Below are positions 34,941-46,400 of a stretch of 64,000 bases of DNA, piece after piece; positions within the stretch are counted from its first letter, which is position 1; each line of letters begins with the position of its first letter. A model generated the notes under the pieces. That model searched no databases. It saw only the letters and a list, made by a program, of their open reading frames with translations, and was not told where the DNA came from. The DNA is from Triticum aestivum (taxonomy: Eukaryota > Streptophyta > Magnoliopsida > Poales > Poaceae), in contig NC_057809.1 of assembly GCF_018294505.1 (NCBI RefSeq), positions 503,252,506 to 503,316,505 on the forward strand, in the 5' to 3' direction. The position numbers and the translations under genes are program-made.

Positions 34941-37369
34941 GGAGGAATATATGCTTGTAGGAATTGCAATAATATCAAGTTTCCTCTCTATGTGCTTAAA
35001 GTTTTGAAGTTATGCTTGTTTTACCTCCCTATGCTAGTTGATTATTGTTCCCACAAGTTGTTTGCTCACAAAATCCCTATGCATAGGAAGTGGGTTAGGC
35101 TTAAATGTGCTAGTAATATTCTTCATGATGCTCTCTTTATGTTTCAATTCTTATCTTTTATATGAGCACCATTGAAATCATCGTGCCTAGCTAGGGGCAT
35201 TAAACGATAGCGCTTGTTGGGAGGCAACCCAATTTTATTTTAGTTCCTTGCTTTTTGTTAATGTTTAGTAATAAATAATTCATCTAGCCTCTTTTTATAT
35301 GTGTTTTTATGCTCTTAATTAGTGTTTGTGCCAAGTAGAACCTTTGGGAAGACTTGGGGAAAGTCTTGTTGATCATGCTGTAAAAAACAGAAACTTTAGC
35401 GCTCACGAGAATTGCTGCCATTTTTATTTGGAGAGTGCTATTTAGTTAATTATTTTTAAGATGATTAATAGATAAATTCCTCAGGTCCAGCAATTTATTT
35501 GAGAATTTTATGAGTTACAGAAGTATACGTTTGATCCAGATTACTATGGACTGTTCTGTTTTTGACAGATTCTGTTTTTCATGTGTTGTTTACTTATTTT
35601 GATGAATCTATGGCTAGTAAAATAGTTTGTAAACCATAAAGAAGTTGGGATACAATAGTTTTAAAACCAATATAAATAAAAAATGAGTTCATTACAGTAC
35701 CTTGAAGTGGTGATTTACTTTCTTACACTAACGGAGCTTACGAGTTTTCTACTTTAAGTTTTGTGTTGTGAAGTTTTCAAGTTTTGGGTAAAGATTCGAT
35801 GGACTATGGAATAAGAAGTGGCAAGAGCCTAAGCTTGGGGATGCCCAAGGGACCCCCAAGGTAATATTAAAGGACAACCAAAAGCCTGAGCTTGGGGATG
35901 CCCCGGAAGGCATCCCCTCTTTCGTCTTCGTTCATCGGCAACTTTACTTGGAGCTATATTTTTATTACCACACTATATGTGTTTTTCTTGGAGCGTCAAT
36001 TTATTTTGTAAGGATTTGCTTGCTATTATTTAGAACAATGTTTTTCATCTTTTATTTGAATAAAAAGTGGCATTGATAGCCTTTACTATGCCTATGTTAC
36101 AAGTATACATGTTGCTGTTTGAAAACAGAAAGTTTACCGCTGTTGCAATAATTCCATAGAAAAGTCAGAATGTGATAAAATGTTGAAACCTTTTGCATAT
36201 TAAGCTCTGATAAATTTACTACAGTGGGAATTTTATTTCATAATTTTTGGAGCTAGGGAAGTATGGATGTTGCAGCATTCTTTACAGACTATCCTGTTTA
36301 GGCAGATTGTTGTTATGTTTGCATTGTTTGTATATGGTTGCTTCTTTAATGATTCTATTTGAGGATAGGACTATTAAAGATGCAGAGGCATTTAGTATGC
36401 AATGTTTTGCTAGGCTTCATTTTGCACTAAGTATGATCACTAATTGTGCATCCAAAAACCTTTAACCTAGTTTTGTCACATGAGTCCACTATATCTACCT
36501 ATATGCGGTATTATTTTGCCATTCTAAGAAAATTTGCATGTGCCATTTCTAATTTTCAAAAATAAACTTCTCATTTGTGTGTTTGTTTTGCTCGCGGAGC
36601 GGTGAGGGTGGCTAATATTTTCAATGCTAGATGTGTAATTCTCAAGATGAGTGTTTATTCACTTGTCATTGCACGAGAGTAAGGCAAAGGTATTAGGGAT
36701 GCCCAATCCCGAAATGCAAAAATAAATTTACTTTATGTTGTCAAATAATAAATTCCTTGGAAAGTGTTGGTATGGAGGGCACCCGTGGATACGGTTAGCC
36801 ATGGAAAGTGAAAGTATGTCGGAAAAAGGAATAAACTTCATTCTCTGTTTGGGAACCGCCTATGATATATCTATGCATGGAAAGTATTGGGAACTGTCAT
36901 TTTCATTGGTGGGATGGATACACCTCTCAAAATGTTTTTATCTCTAAGTTTTTTGCTTTGAGCTCTGGCACCTCTACAAATCCCTACTTCCTTCTGCGAA
37001 GGGCCTTTCTTTTACTTTATGCAATTTTAATTGTGAATTTGAGTCTCCATCTTCTCTTATAAAAAGCACCAACTAGGAGGCAATATGATCGTACTTGATT
37101 ATTGGACATAGATAATATGCGAGTGTGTTTCATGAATGGATCAGCGGTTGAGCATGATGGGCTAGGGATAACATACTTTAGCGTTGATATTTTGAAAGAC
37201 ATGGTTGCTTGTTGATATCCTTGAGTATTTAAATTATCATGTCATAACTAGATTATTCCTATGAACAATATAAAAGTCCAAATGTCCATGCTATAAAGGA
37301 AGAAATATGATATGACATGATAGGCAGCATTCCACATCAAAAATTCTGTTTTTATCACATCCCTACTCG
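34941..37369 (+). other. Noncoding internal region of B'/C
   Basis: The left part, to about 36000, follows A. The right part does not match A and probably belongs to C. Only short frames occur and no pol motif is seen. The junction lies near the phrase GGAGCTATATTTTTATTA. Confidence 0.5.
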
Positions 37370-37399
37370 AGGACGAGTAGGAGTTAAGCTTGGGGATGC
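37370..37399 (+). promoter_or_regulatory. Polypurine tract before C's 3' LTR
   Basis: GACGAGTAGGAGTTAAGCTT followed by GGGGATGC lies against the LTR. It is nearly the same as A's tract at 5997-6027. Confidence 0.68.
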
Positions 37400-38982
37400 T
37401 GATACGTCTCCAATGTATCTATAATTTTTTATTGTTCCATGTTATTATATTATCAATCTTGGATGTTTTATAATCATTTTATATCATTTTTCGGTACTAA
37501 CCTATTGACATAGTGCCAAGTGCCAGTTGCTATTTTTTCCATGTTTTTTACATTGCAGAAAATCAATATCAAACGGAGTCCAAATGCCACAAAACTTTAC
37601 GAAGAATTTTTATGGGCCAAAAGGAACACAACAGGCCCTGGCTGCGCCTGGGGGTGCCCCGAGGGAGGTACAACCCACCAGGGCGCGCTAGGAGGCCCAG
37701 GCGCGCCCTGGTGGGTTGCGCCCACCTCGGATGCCCCACGAACCGCCTTTTTGCTCTATAAATACCCCAATATTTCCAGAACCCTAGGGGAGTCGACGAA
37801 ATATTCATCTAGCCGCCGCAGAGTGCAGAACCACCAGATCAAATCTAGACACCATCTCGGATGGGGTTCACCACCTCCATTGGTGCCTCTCTGATGGTGC
37901 ATGAGTAGTTCTTTGTAGACCTTCGGGTCCGTAGTTAGTAGCTAGATGGCTTCATCTCTCTCTCTTGATTCTCAATACAATGGACTCTTGGAGATCTATA
38001 TAATGTAACTCTTTTGCGGTGTGTTTGTTGGGATCGATGAACTTTGAGTTTATGATCAGATCTATCTTTTTATATCCATGAAAGTATTTGATTTTCTTTG
38101 ATCTCTTTTATGCATGATATCTTATAGCCTCGTATTTCTTCTCCGATATTTGGGTTTTGTTTGGCCAACATGATCTATTTATCTTGCAATGGGAAGAGGT
38201 GCTTTGTAGTGGGTTCGATCTTACGGTGCTTGATCCCAGTGACAGAAAGGGAACCGACCCGTATGTATTGTTGCTACTAAGGATAAAAGGATGGGGTCTA
38301 TCTGTACATAGATAGATCTTGTCTACATCATGTCATCATTCTTATTGCATTACTCCGTTTCTCCATGAACTTAATACACTAGATGCATGTTGGATAGCGG
38401 TCGATGTGTGGAGTAATAGTAGTAGATGCAGGCAGGAGTCGGTCTACTAATCTTGGACGTGATGCCTATATAATGATCATTGCCTGGATATCGTCATGAG
38501 TATTTGAAGTTCTATCAATTGCCCAACAGTAATTTGTTTACCCACCGTTTTCTATTTTTCCCGAGAGAAGCCACTAGTGAAACTTACGGCCCCCGGGTCT
38601 CTTTCTCATATTATTTACCTTTGCGATCTATTTTTATTTGCTTTTATTTTTAGATCTATTAAACCAAAAACCCAATAATATCTTGTTGCAATTTATTCTT
38701 ATTTATTTAGTTGGTGTTCGATCTATCAATCTACTACAAATTTACCTCACGTCTGTTTGCCTATCTTGAGGCGCCGTACCCCGGAAGGGATTGAAAACCC
38801 CTTTAACACGTCGGGTTGCGAGGATTTGTTATCTGTGTGCAAGTGTTGTTTATGTTGTGTTGCTTGGTTCTCCTACTAGTTAGATAACCTTGGTTTCATA
38901 TCTGAGGGAAATACCTACCGCCGCTGTGCTGCATTATCCCTTCCTCTTTGGGGAAATACCGACGTAGCTTCAAGCGACATCA
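37400..38982 (+). repeat. 3' LTR of C
   Basis: The LTR is 1583 bp, from TGATACGTCTCCAATG to AAGCGACATCA, with TATA box CTATAAATA at 37756-37764. ACAAT follows it, matching the left flank of C. Confidence 0.9.
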
Positions 38983-39113
38983 ACAATCCGGCGATAACCT
39001 CGATGTCTTTTACCCCCCCCCCCCCCCGTCGACGCTTTGATTTTCGCGCGTCGAGCGAATATGAACGATTCATGCTTTTTCACAAATAGGCCCTTCACCA
39101 CGCTCGGATGGCA

Positions 39114-39119
39114 TATATA
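39114..39119 (+). promoter_or_regulatory. Candidate TATA box of the antisense gene in E
   Basis: GCATATATAG lies about 255 bp upstream of the ATG at 39375, in the same leader that holds the TATA boxes of F and G. A 15-C run (39013-39027) stands upstream. Confidence 0.4.
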
Positions 39120-39374
39120 GAAGGAGATATGGATCTCCAAATGCCATCTCACATCGTGCGGAAGGAAAACGTCCAAGTCTAGTCATAAACAAAGCCTTCC
39201 ATCATGGCCGGTGCCCCAGGCTCCTCTTCGTGCCCGCATGGCCCTCAAGAAGGTGATTGGCAGAGTTGCTCCATGCCTCGTCTTCAACTAAGCTAGCTCC
39301 AGTCGCAGGGCTACCTTCCACTCATAGATCTAGTCCCCGTTCGAGCGGGATTATATTCAAAAGGCAATGACGCG

Positions 39375-41692
39375 ATGTCTGAGAACTTCCCCGACCCAAA
39401 TAAGGAGGATAGGGTGTGCTTCGTCCCATTTCTGTTGCGGGGCCTGGGATCTCCAATCCATCCCTACCTCCAGTGGTTATTGGAATTTTACAGCATCCAA
39501 CTACAAAACCTCACCCCAGGTTCGATTCTGCACATCTCAGGTGTTGTTTCCCTCTGTGAGCTATTCCTAGGCATCGAGGCCCATTTTGGATTATGGAGGA
39601 AATTCTTCTGCCTCGTTCCCTGCCACCAAGGGGGTTCCATATTTGAAGTGGGAGGTGCCGAAGTATGGCGTATTGCCAGATCCAGATACCTTGTAGGAAC
39701 ACCTAAAAAGGCATACCCGTAGTGGTCTTCGGAACGGTTCTATATGGACGATGTTCTGCTACCGGATCCAGTCCGGCGTGACCTCCCTGAACTTTCCAGC
39801 ACTTCTCTAAAGAAGCGCCTCAACTGGCGTCCCCTAAGTCCCAAGGAAGAGGACACTGCAGAGATAAAGAGTTTGGTCAGCAAGGTCAGGCTGCTCGCCC
39901 ACTCCAAATTCTCAATAGTTGAGGTTATGGCGATTGCAATAAAGAGGTGCGTGCAACCTCTCCAATCCAGAGTAATTCCCTTATTGTGTTACACCGGAGA
40001 AGACGACGCGTCCCGTTACAGACGGCAGGGTCCGGATACCCCAGCCGAACTGGCTTCAATTTTGGCTGATCTGTACAAGGGCGAAAAAGAAGATTTTCTC
40101 CGGTTAAACTACCGGGAGGCTTATTCTATGTACACCCCTATTGAATGGGTAAGATCTCCATCATCTGTGCTTATTTTATTGCATTATGGAAACTAACCGA
40201 ATTCGCTTGTTGTTGCTGCCAACAGTCATGGAGAAGGAGGATCGAGGACGTCCACTATCCCGCTCCCCAGCCAGAGGATCGTAATCGTGATGAAGATTCT
40301 GGCTTTTGCGAGGATCCAAACATATACATAGAATTCGATGACGGGGTATTCTATCAAGCGAGCCCTGATGGTTCGGAAGTGGCCATCACCATCGACTACC
40401 CTTGCCTTTACCCATTATGCATCATGAGTATCCAGAGGCTTCCTAAGAAGAGATCCTCATCTGCATCCTTACCTGTTGTATTGATCTAGATTTTAACAGG
40501 ATCGGTGCTCTAGGGACCGTATCTCCTCGAGGGCAGCCCCTACACAAGGTCGTCGTTCAAAACGAAAAGGGACCGGGAGTACTGTGGAGACCTCACAGTC
40601 TTCCAAGAGGTATGTATGCTTTAATGCATGCCTAGGCATGAGTCCGGATTGTTAAGAGTCTCCCCTTTTTGTCTTTAATCTTTAGGAGGAGTACGCGGAA
40701 AACGGTGGGAAACGCCCAATTAGCCAAATGTCCACTAATCCGGTGCCGGACTCGTCAGCTAGGACGCGAGCCGACGCCACGCCCGTTCTGCCTCCTCAAG
40801 AGGATTCGGATGACATGTCGGTCACGAATGCCAAAGTGGAGAGCGTGATGAATCATCGTCGATTAAAGGAAGCTATGCGTGCTCTGGCCTTGTCCGAACA
40901 AGAATTCGCCGCACTGAGTTCAACAGATGCATATATCCGAGCCGCTCGAGATGACCTTGCCGGAGTCATTCAGCTATTCTCAAAGAATATACAGGTAAAA
41001 TTTAACGCAATTTTGCACTATCATATGCCATTAGCCCCCGAGACTTGAAACAGTGAAGCAAACCAATTTAAGGATCGATAATCTTTGCAGGTACTGCAAG
41101 AAAAGAACATTATGCTAGCCCAGGAGGTAAACACAAATCAGACGCAACTGAATGCGGTCACCGCCGAACTAGCAGAATTGAACAAGACCACGACGAGCGC
41201 GTCCAGGGAGAAAAACTTGAGGAGGAAAAGGACAAACAATCCGAAGAGATAAAGAGCTTGAAGTCTTAGCTACCAGCCGCTCAGAAGGAAAATGAAAAGC
41301 TGAAGGGCGGCACGTTCAGTATGTCTTTCCCTCTTATTCAGAACTACCATAGGCACTCATGTTTAGTCCATAATGTGGAATATCATGAATTTGTTGCGGC
41401 AGGTTTCTTAACTGGCCGGCTAGAGGAGGAAGTGTCCGGGTTTCAAGGCGACGTGCTAAAGGGGTTGTCCACCGTGCATGCTCGGGCCCGGAAAGCCATG
41501 AGGAGTATGGTGAAGGCGTTATGGCCATCTGATACCCCTCCAGAAAGTATGGAGGGCCTAGCAAACCTGTTCAAAGGTGTCCGGCGCCGGTTCAAGCTAT
41601 GGAAGACATCTGCCTGCCGTGAAGGCGTACGGGAAGCATGTGCCATGGTGAAGACATGCTTCACGAAACTTGACCTGAGTCATATGGCCTGA
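39375..41692 (+). pseudogene. Spliced antisense accessory gene of E (PF04195-type)
   Basis: Exon 1 (39375-40148) carries the putative gypsy-type transposon domain: FLLRGLGSPIHPYLQWLLEF, GSILHISGVVSLCELF and HFGLWRKFFCLVP (residues 15-80). An in-frame TAG lies at 39720. It splices (GTAAGA..AACAG, 40149-40225) to an acidic exon 2 from 40226. Further exons are 40686-40994 and from 41091 (coiled coil: LQEKNIMLAQEVN). A C-terminal part at 41321-41692 (RARKAMRSMVKALWPSDTP) matches F's last exon. It runs opposite to E's gag-pol. Role unknown; the domain name is historical and does not prove transposase activity. Confidence 0.72.
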
Positions 41693-42639
41693 GTAGGACC
41701 GCAGGGACCAGATGGGAAGGAAATCCCTTTAAATTTGGTCTATGATCAAGTAATGATCGCTGCAAAATATTTGCAGGAAGACTGTAGATTAGACAGCCTT
41801 ATAGACGGAATAGAGAAGGAATAAGTTTTTGATTTAATGTATCAATGTACATTTATGATAAACATTTGGTAGGATCCGAACATGTGAAATGATTTTGTCA
41901 TCGCAGGCACTCGGCTTTAACCTCTGGACCAGAATGGTGTAGTGTTTCTGGATACTTAAGACAAAAGGAAGTATCTTTCCGGAAACCAGGCAACCCAGTC
42001 ATTATGCTCAAACAAATAAAAAATTCGAGTTCGGGATGTATGTTATATTATATATTAGAAACATCTTCCAAGGAAAATAGTTCCGTTAAAGGTTCCTTTC
42101 CTTGGGTCGGCATATTATGATTTCATGTGCCCGAGCGTGTGGTCCATAATACGGAAAACTGTCTCAAAGTGCTTTAAAATGGTTGCAATACAACAACAAT
42201 CTGTCGTTTTAGTGCCGACCAATTATTCCCTTAAGAACACTAGCTTTCGGCTTCACCTGTCTGAGGTACATGTCTGGATAACCCGGTTGTAACAATCGCA
42301 GAGGTGCTCACTTTATGCCCTAGCCGAACAATCAAGAATGTAGGGCATAAGCACAGGAGCGAGGCAACCCATCTTGGCAAAAAAATAAGTCATAGAGGTG
42401 CATATAATGGCAAAAAGGATGTATATCCGCAAATGACACATATATTGTGAGCTCTAGACTTGGTATAATAATGCGCTTCTACTTACAGAAGCCCCCAGTC
42501 ATGGCAGGTATGTACATTTAAGGATGTGTACCCCCCAAGTGTTCGTCTTATCCGAACACACCATGGGAAACGTATCAAAACAATAAAAAGGAAACAAATT
42601 GGAAAGGAGACAAAAGAACGAATAAGAAGCATGGTCGTA
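41693..42639. other. Spacer between antisense gene and integrase in E
   Basis: No supported gene. The two converging transcription units (antisense gene from the left, pol from the right) would meet here, so polyadenylation signals of both are expected; I could not identify them reliably. Confidence 0.45.
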
Positions 42640-43733
42640 CTTATGCTAGAATCTTCGGAGCCGGGCAGCGTTCCAAGGGTTCGCCTCTAAGCGATTATCC
42701 AATGCATTGCGAAGGCGGTAGGCTCCTCCCCTGAGAACTTCATCTATAATGAAGGGACCTTCCCATTTTGGTTTGAGTTTGTCCTTTTTCTTCTCTGGGA
42801 GGCATAAAATGAGCCCACCAACTTATAAGTCTTTGCCCGCACTTCTCTGATTTGGTATCTTCGAGCTTGTTGTTGATAGAATGCGGAACGGGCTTTTGCG
42901 ACATCGCGCTCCTCCTCTAGGCCATCTAAGTCATCCTATCGATCGAGCTCGGCCTCTCTCTCTCTCTCTCTCTCTTCATACATACGCACTCGAGGTGAAT
43001 CATGAATAATGTCGCAGGGCAAGATATCCTCTGCGCCATACACCATGAAGATGGTGTGTATTCGGTCGTGCGGTTGGGCGTGGTCTGCAGCCCCCAGAGT
43101 ACGGAATCGAGTTCCTCGATCCAGTGTTTATCCGACTCCTTTAGGGATCACACTAGTCTGGGTTTGATGCCGCTCATTATCTGGCCATTAGCCCGTTCAA
43201 CTCGACCGTTTGTTTGAGGGTGATATACGGAGGCATAATCGAGCTTGATGCCCAGGTTAGCACACCAATTTTTACCCCATCGGCTGTGAAGTTAGAGCCG
43301 TTGTTAGTAATAATGTTGTGCGGGACACCATAACGGTGTACGACACCGGATATGAAATCTATCACCGGTCCGACTTCAACTGTTTTTACTGGTTTGGCCT
43401 CTATCCACTTAGTGAATTTATCTACCATGACTAGTAAATATTTCTTCTTATGGCTTCCCCCTTTAAGGGTCCGACCATGTCTAGCCCTCCGACCGCAAAA
43501 GGCCAGGTAATGGGGATAGTCCTTAGGGCAGTGGGCGGTATATGGCTTTGATTGGCAAAGAGCTGGCATCTGACATAGCGCTGTACAAGGGCATGTGCAT
43601 CTGCTCGGGCCGTGGGCCGGAAGAAGCATGTACGGAAGGCCTTGCTTACAGGGCCCGAGCTGCGACGTGATGGCCGCCGAGGCCAGCATGTATTTCGGCC
43701 AAGAGCTGCCGCCCCTCCTCTTCGGAGATACAT
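42640..43733 (-). pseudogene. Integrase of E
   Basis: Reverse-strand pieces in several frames make up an integrase. They are a zinc-binding remnant (VQRYVRCQLFANQSH), the first catalytic Asp (GLDMVGP), the core (YLLVMVDKFTKWIEAKPV) and the second catalytic motif TNNGSNF, where the usual Asp is Asn. After a frame break the C-terminal part reads LKPKWEGPFIIDEV and NPWNAARLRRF. A (CT)n run at 42953-42974 interrupts the frame. It inserted E's cDNA in the genome but is inactive now. Confidence 0.82.
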
Positions 43734-43843
43734 CTTTGAAGAACTCTAGTAGTGCTTTTCTTGTAGAGTTATCCTTCGTGAACTTTGTAGGCTTTGGAGC
43801 GTCAAACTATGCGACGGGCGTTGTTATGGTCATCAGGGAGCTC

Positions 43844-45830
43844 CTACCTATTAAGGTAGGCTAAGAAGGGTTTGGTCCATGGAGCAATAACCACCATGAT
43901 TACATGGGCGGAAGGCGTTGGTTCAGTGCCCGAGCCCCCGATGATATCGGAATTGTGTTCGGCCTCCGGGGGTGTGATCAGTGCCGGACTGGTATTTCCG
44001 CTCTCGTCCTGCCATACCATGGATGGCTTGAAAAGCCTTTCCAAAAAGGTGTTAGGCGGGACGGGGTCGCATTTAGCGCCCATTCGAGCAAGGATGTCCG
44101 CTGCCTGATTACTGTGTCGAGCCACATGATGAAACTCGAGCCCCTTAAAACGAGCTGATATTTTGAGTACGGCTTTGCGGTAGGCCGCCATCTTTGGTTC
44201 TTTTGCATTGAATTCTCCATTTACTTGAGATATCGCGAGGTTTGAATCCCCACGCACCTCAAGGCATTGTATGCCCATAGAAACGACCATCCGGAGGCCA
44301 TGCAATAGTGCTTCATATTTGGCCGCGTTATTGGAGTCCATATACATGATTTGTAATACATAACAAACCGTGTCCCCTTTAGGGGATGTTAGGATGACAC
44401 CAGCCCCCAATCCGGCTAACATTTTGGAGCCGTCGGAGTACATCACCCAGTTGGAGTATGTGTTGTACTCTTTAGGGAGTTCGGCTTCTGTCCATTCGGC
44501 GACAAAGTTGGCCAACACCTGAGATTTAATAGCTCGGCGTGGCTTGTATGTTATTTCAAATGGTAAGAGCTCGATAGCCCGTTTGGCAATGGGGACGGTG
44601 GCATCTCGATTGTTTATGATGTCATTGAGTGGCACTTCGTAGGCCACCGTGATCGAGCACTCCTGAAAGTAGTGCCACAGCTTTCGAGATGCCATAAAGA
44701 CCGCATACGCCATCTTTTGATAGTGCGGGCATCGGGATTTGCATGGTGTAAGGACCGTCGATACATAGTATACTGGTTTTTGGAGTGGGAATTTGTGTCC
44801 CTCTTCCTCTCGTTCGACAACGAGCACAACGCTGACTACCTGGTGAGTTGTTGATATGTACAATAGCATAGGTTCGCCGATGTTTGGTGCGGCAAGGATT
44901 GGGTTGTTTGCTAACAACGTTTTTATTTCTTCCAACCCGGCCATTGCCGCATCCGTCCACTCAAAGTGATCGGTACGTCGGAGCAGACGATAAAGCGGCA
45001 GTGCCCTTTCTCCCAATCTGGAGATAAAGCGGCTCAAGGCTGCCATGCACCCAGCTAGTTTTTGGACCTGCTTTAGGTCTATTTGTGTTGCCAATTGGGA
45101 CAAGGCTCGGATTTTGGCTAGATTTGCTTCGATTCCTCTATTGGAAACAATGAACCCGAGCAGCTTTCTGGCCGGGACGCCGAAAACGCATTTTTCTGGA
45201 TTGAGCCGTATATCATATGTTCGGAGGTTGTCGAATGTGAGGCACAAGTCGTCCACCAATGATTCGACATGTTTAGTTTTGATGACTACATCATCTACAT
45301 GTGCCTCCACTGTCTTGCCAATTTGTTTCTCCAGGCATGTTTGAATCATGCGTTGGTAGGTGGCACCGGCGTTTTTGAGTCCGAAAGCCATAGTGTTGAA
45401 GAAAAAAGGCCCATACGGAGTGATGAATGCCGTTGCGGCCTGATCTGATTCCCTCATCTTAATTTGATGGTATCCGGAGTATGCATCGAGGAAGCAAAGT
45501 GAATTGTGTACTGCAGTTGCATCAATGATTTGGTCAATGCAGGGCAGTGGGAAGGGGTCCTTAGGGCAGGCCTTGTTGAGGTCTTTGAAATCGACACAAA
45601 GGCGCTAGGATTTTTCCTTCTTTGGCACCATGACCAGGTTTGCTAGCCAGTCCGGGTGTTTGATCTCTCTGACGAACCTGGCTTCAAGTAGTTTGGCTAG
45701 CTCCTCCCCCATAGCTTGTCGCTTGGGTTCGGAAAATCACTGCAGCGTTTGCTTGACTGGTTTAAACCCTTTTATTATATTGAGGTTGTGTTCGGCCAGT
45801 CTGCGTAGGATTCCTGGCATCCGTTGGGTG
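43844..45830 (-). pseudogene. Reverse transcriptase and RNase H of E
   Basis: The main frame (45457-43844, 537 codons) begins inside RT: AFGLKNAGATYQRM (24-37) and the catalytic box EAHVDDVV (51-58; usually YVDD). A Ty3-type RNase H region follows (about 190-300), then a second, plant-type RNase H with D342, E382, D404 and D454 all present (YSDGS, YEAL, GDSNL, QAADILA). Upstream, the RT N-terminus (NLVMVPKKEKS, RLCVDFKDLN) is separated by TAG at 45607-45605 replacing Trp. The double RNase H places E in the Tat clade. It copied RNA to DNA in the particle; it is now broken. Confidence 0.88.
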
Positions 45831-45833
45831 TAC

Positions 45834-46400
45834 CTAAAATTTGATTATTTCGTCTGCTGGCTTAAAGGAAGTGGATTTGGGCCTCTTGTCGAGGATTACA
45901 TCATCCTTGTCCACTGTAGAGTGCAGAGTGGTTAATTCCTTAGCCGCAAGGGCCTCGGGTAGCGCCTCGAGGGCTAGGGATGCGGTTTTGTTTTCGGCGC
46001 GGAGTGCTATAACCGAATCACTAGCGATAGTGATAACTCTGTTGGGCCCTGGCATTTTGAGCTTCATGTACCCATAATGGGGTATGGCTTGAAAGCGTAT
46101 GCAGGCTTCTCGCCCTAACAAGGCGTGATATCCACTGTGGAAAGGTGCCACGTGGAAGAGCAACTCTTCGGACCTATAGTTCTCCGGCGTGCTGAATACG
46201 ACGTCGAGTTTGATCGTCCCCGAGCTTCGTGCTTCTCGACTAGGGATGATGCCTCGGAAAGTGGTGCCGCTTTGCTCAATGCGACTTTTGTCCATCTGCA
46301 TTTTCTGGAGCGTATCTTCGTAGATGAGGTTTAATCCGCTGCCGCCGTCCATGAGCACTTTCTTCAGCCGAAACCCATCTACTATTGGGTTTAAGACCAA
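45834..46400 (-). CDS. Retropepsin-like aspartic protease of E
   Basis: The reverse-strand frame carries KVLMDGGSGLNLIYEDT with the catalytic Asp, then GYHALLGREACIRFQAIPHY, parallel to F's protease at 27529-27987. It follows gag with a frame change around 46395. The C-terminal tail leads toward RT. Length is normal for the protease part of the polyprotein. Confidence 0.82.
   Translation of the reverse strand: MVLNPIVDGFRLKKVLMDGGSGLNLIYEDTLQKMQMDKSRIEQSGTTFRGIIPSREARSSGTIKLDVVFSTPENYRSEELLFHVAPFHSGYHALLGREACIRFQAIPHYGYMKLKMPGPNRVITIASDSVIALRAENKTASLALEALPEALAAKELTTLHSTVDKDDVILDKRPKSTSFKPADEIIKF

Larger units (their letters stand above)
32481..36030 (+). mobile_element. 5' half of A-family element B'
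   Basis: A full 5' LTR, primer site, acidic ORF and about 1 kb of internal sequence align with A (1180-4000). Beyond about 36000 the alignment with A is lost. No B' 3' LTR or second copy of the preceding GATGA is found. The next LTR, at 37400, is of C type. B' therefore lost its 3' part; the right limit is approximate. Confidence 0.72.
21138..38982 (+). mobile_element. Gypsy-type retrotransposon C with nested F and B'
   Basis: LTRs at both ends (5' interrupted, 3' 1583 bp) and a perfect target duplication ACAAT (21133-21137 and 38983-38987) bound the element. The 5' part of its internal region holds a gag-like frame to 32480. The 3' part is not clearly separable from B', because C's own middle and the B' 3' half are missing. 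No pol domain is visible. It lies in the leader between E's 3' LTR and E's antisense gene. Confidence 0.85.

Noticed and set aside
45045..45344. Plus-strand ORFs across E's RT
   Set aside because: Shadow frames of the reverse transcriptase; the reverse strand has the conserved motifs.
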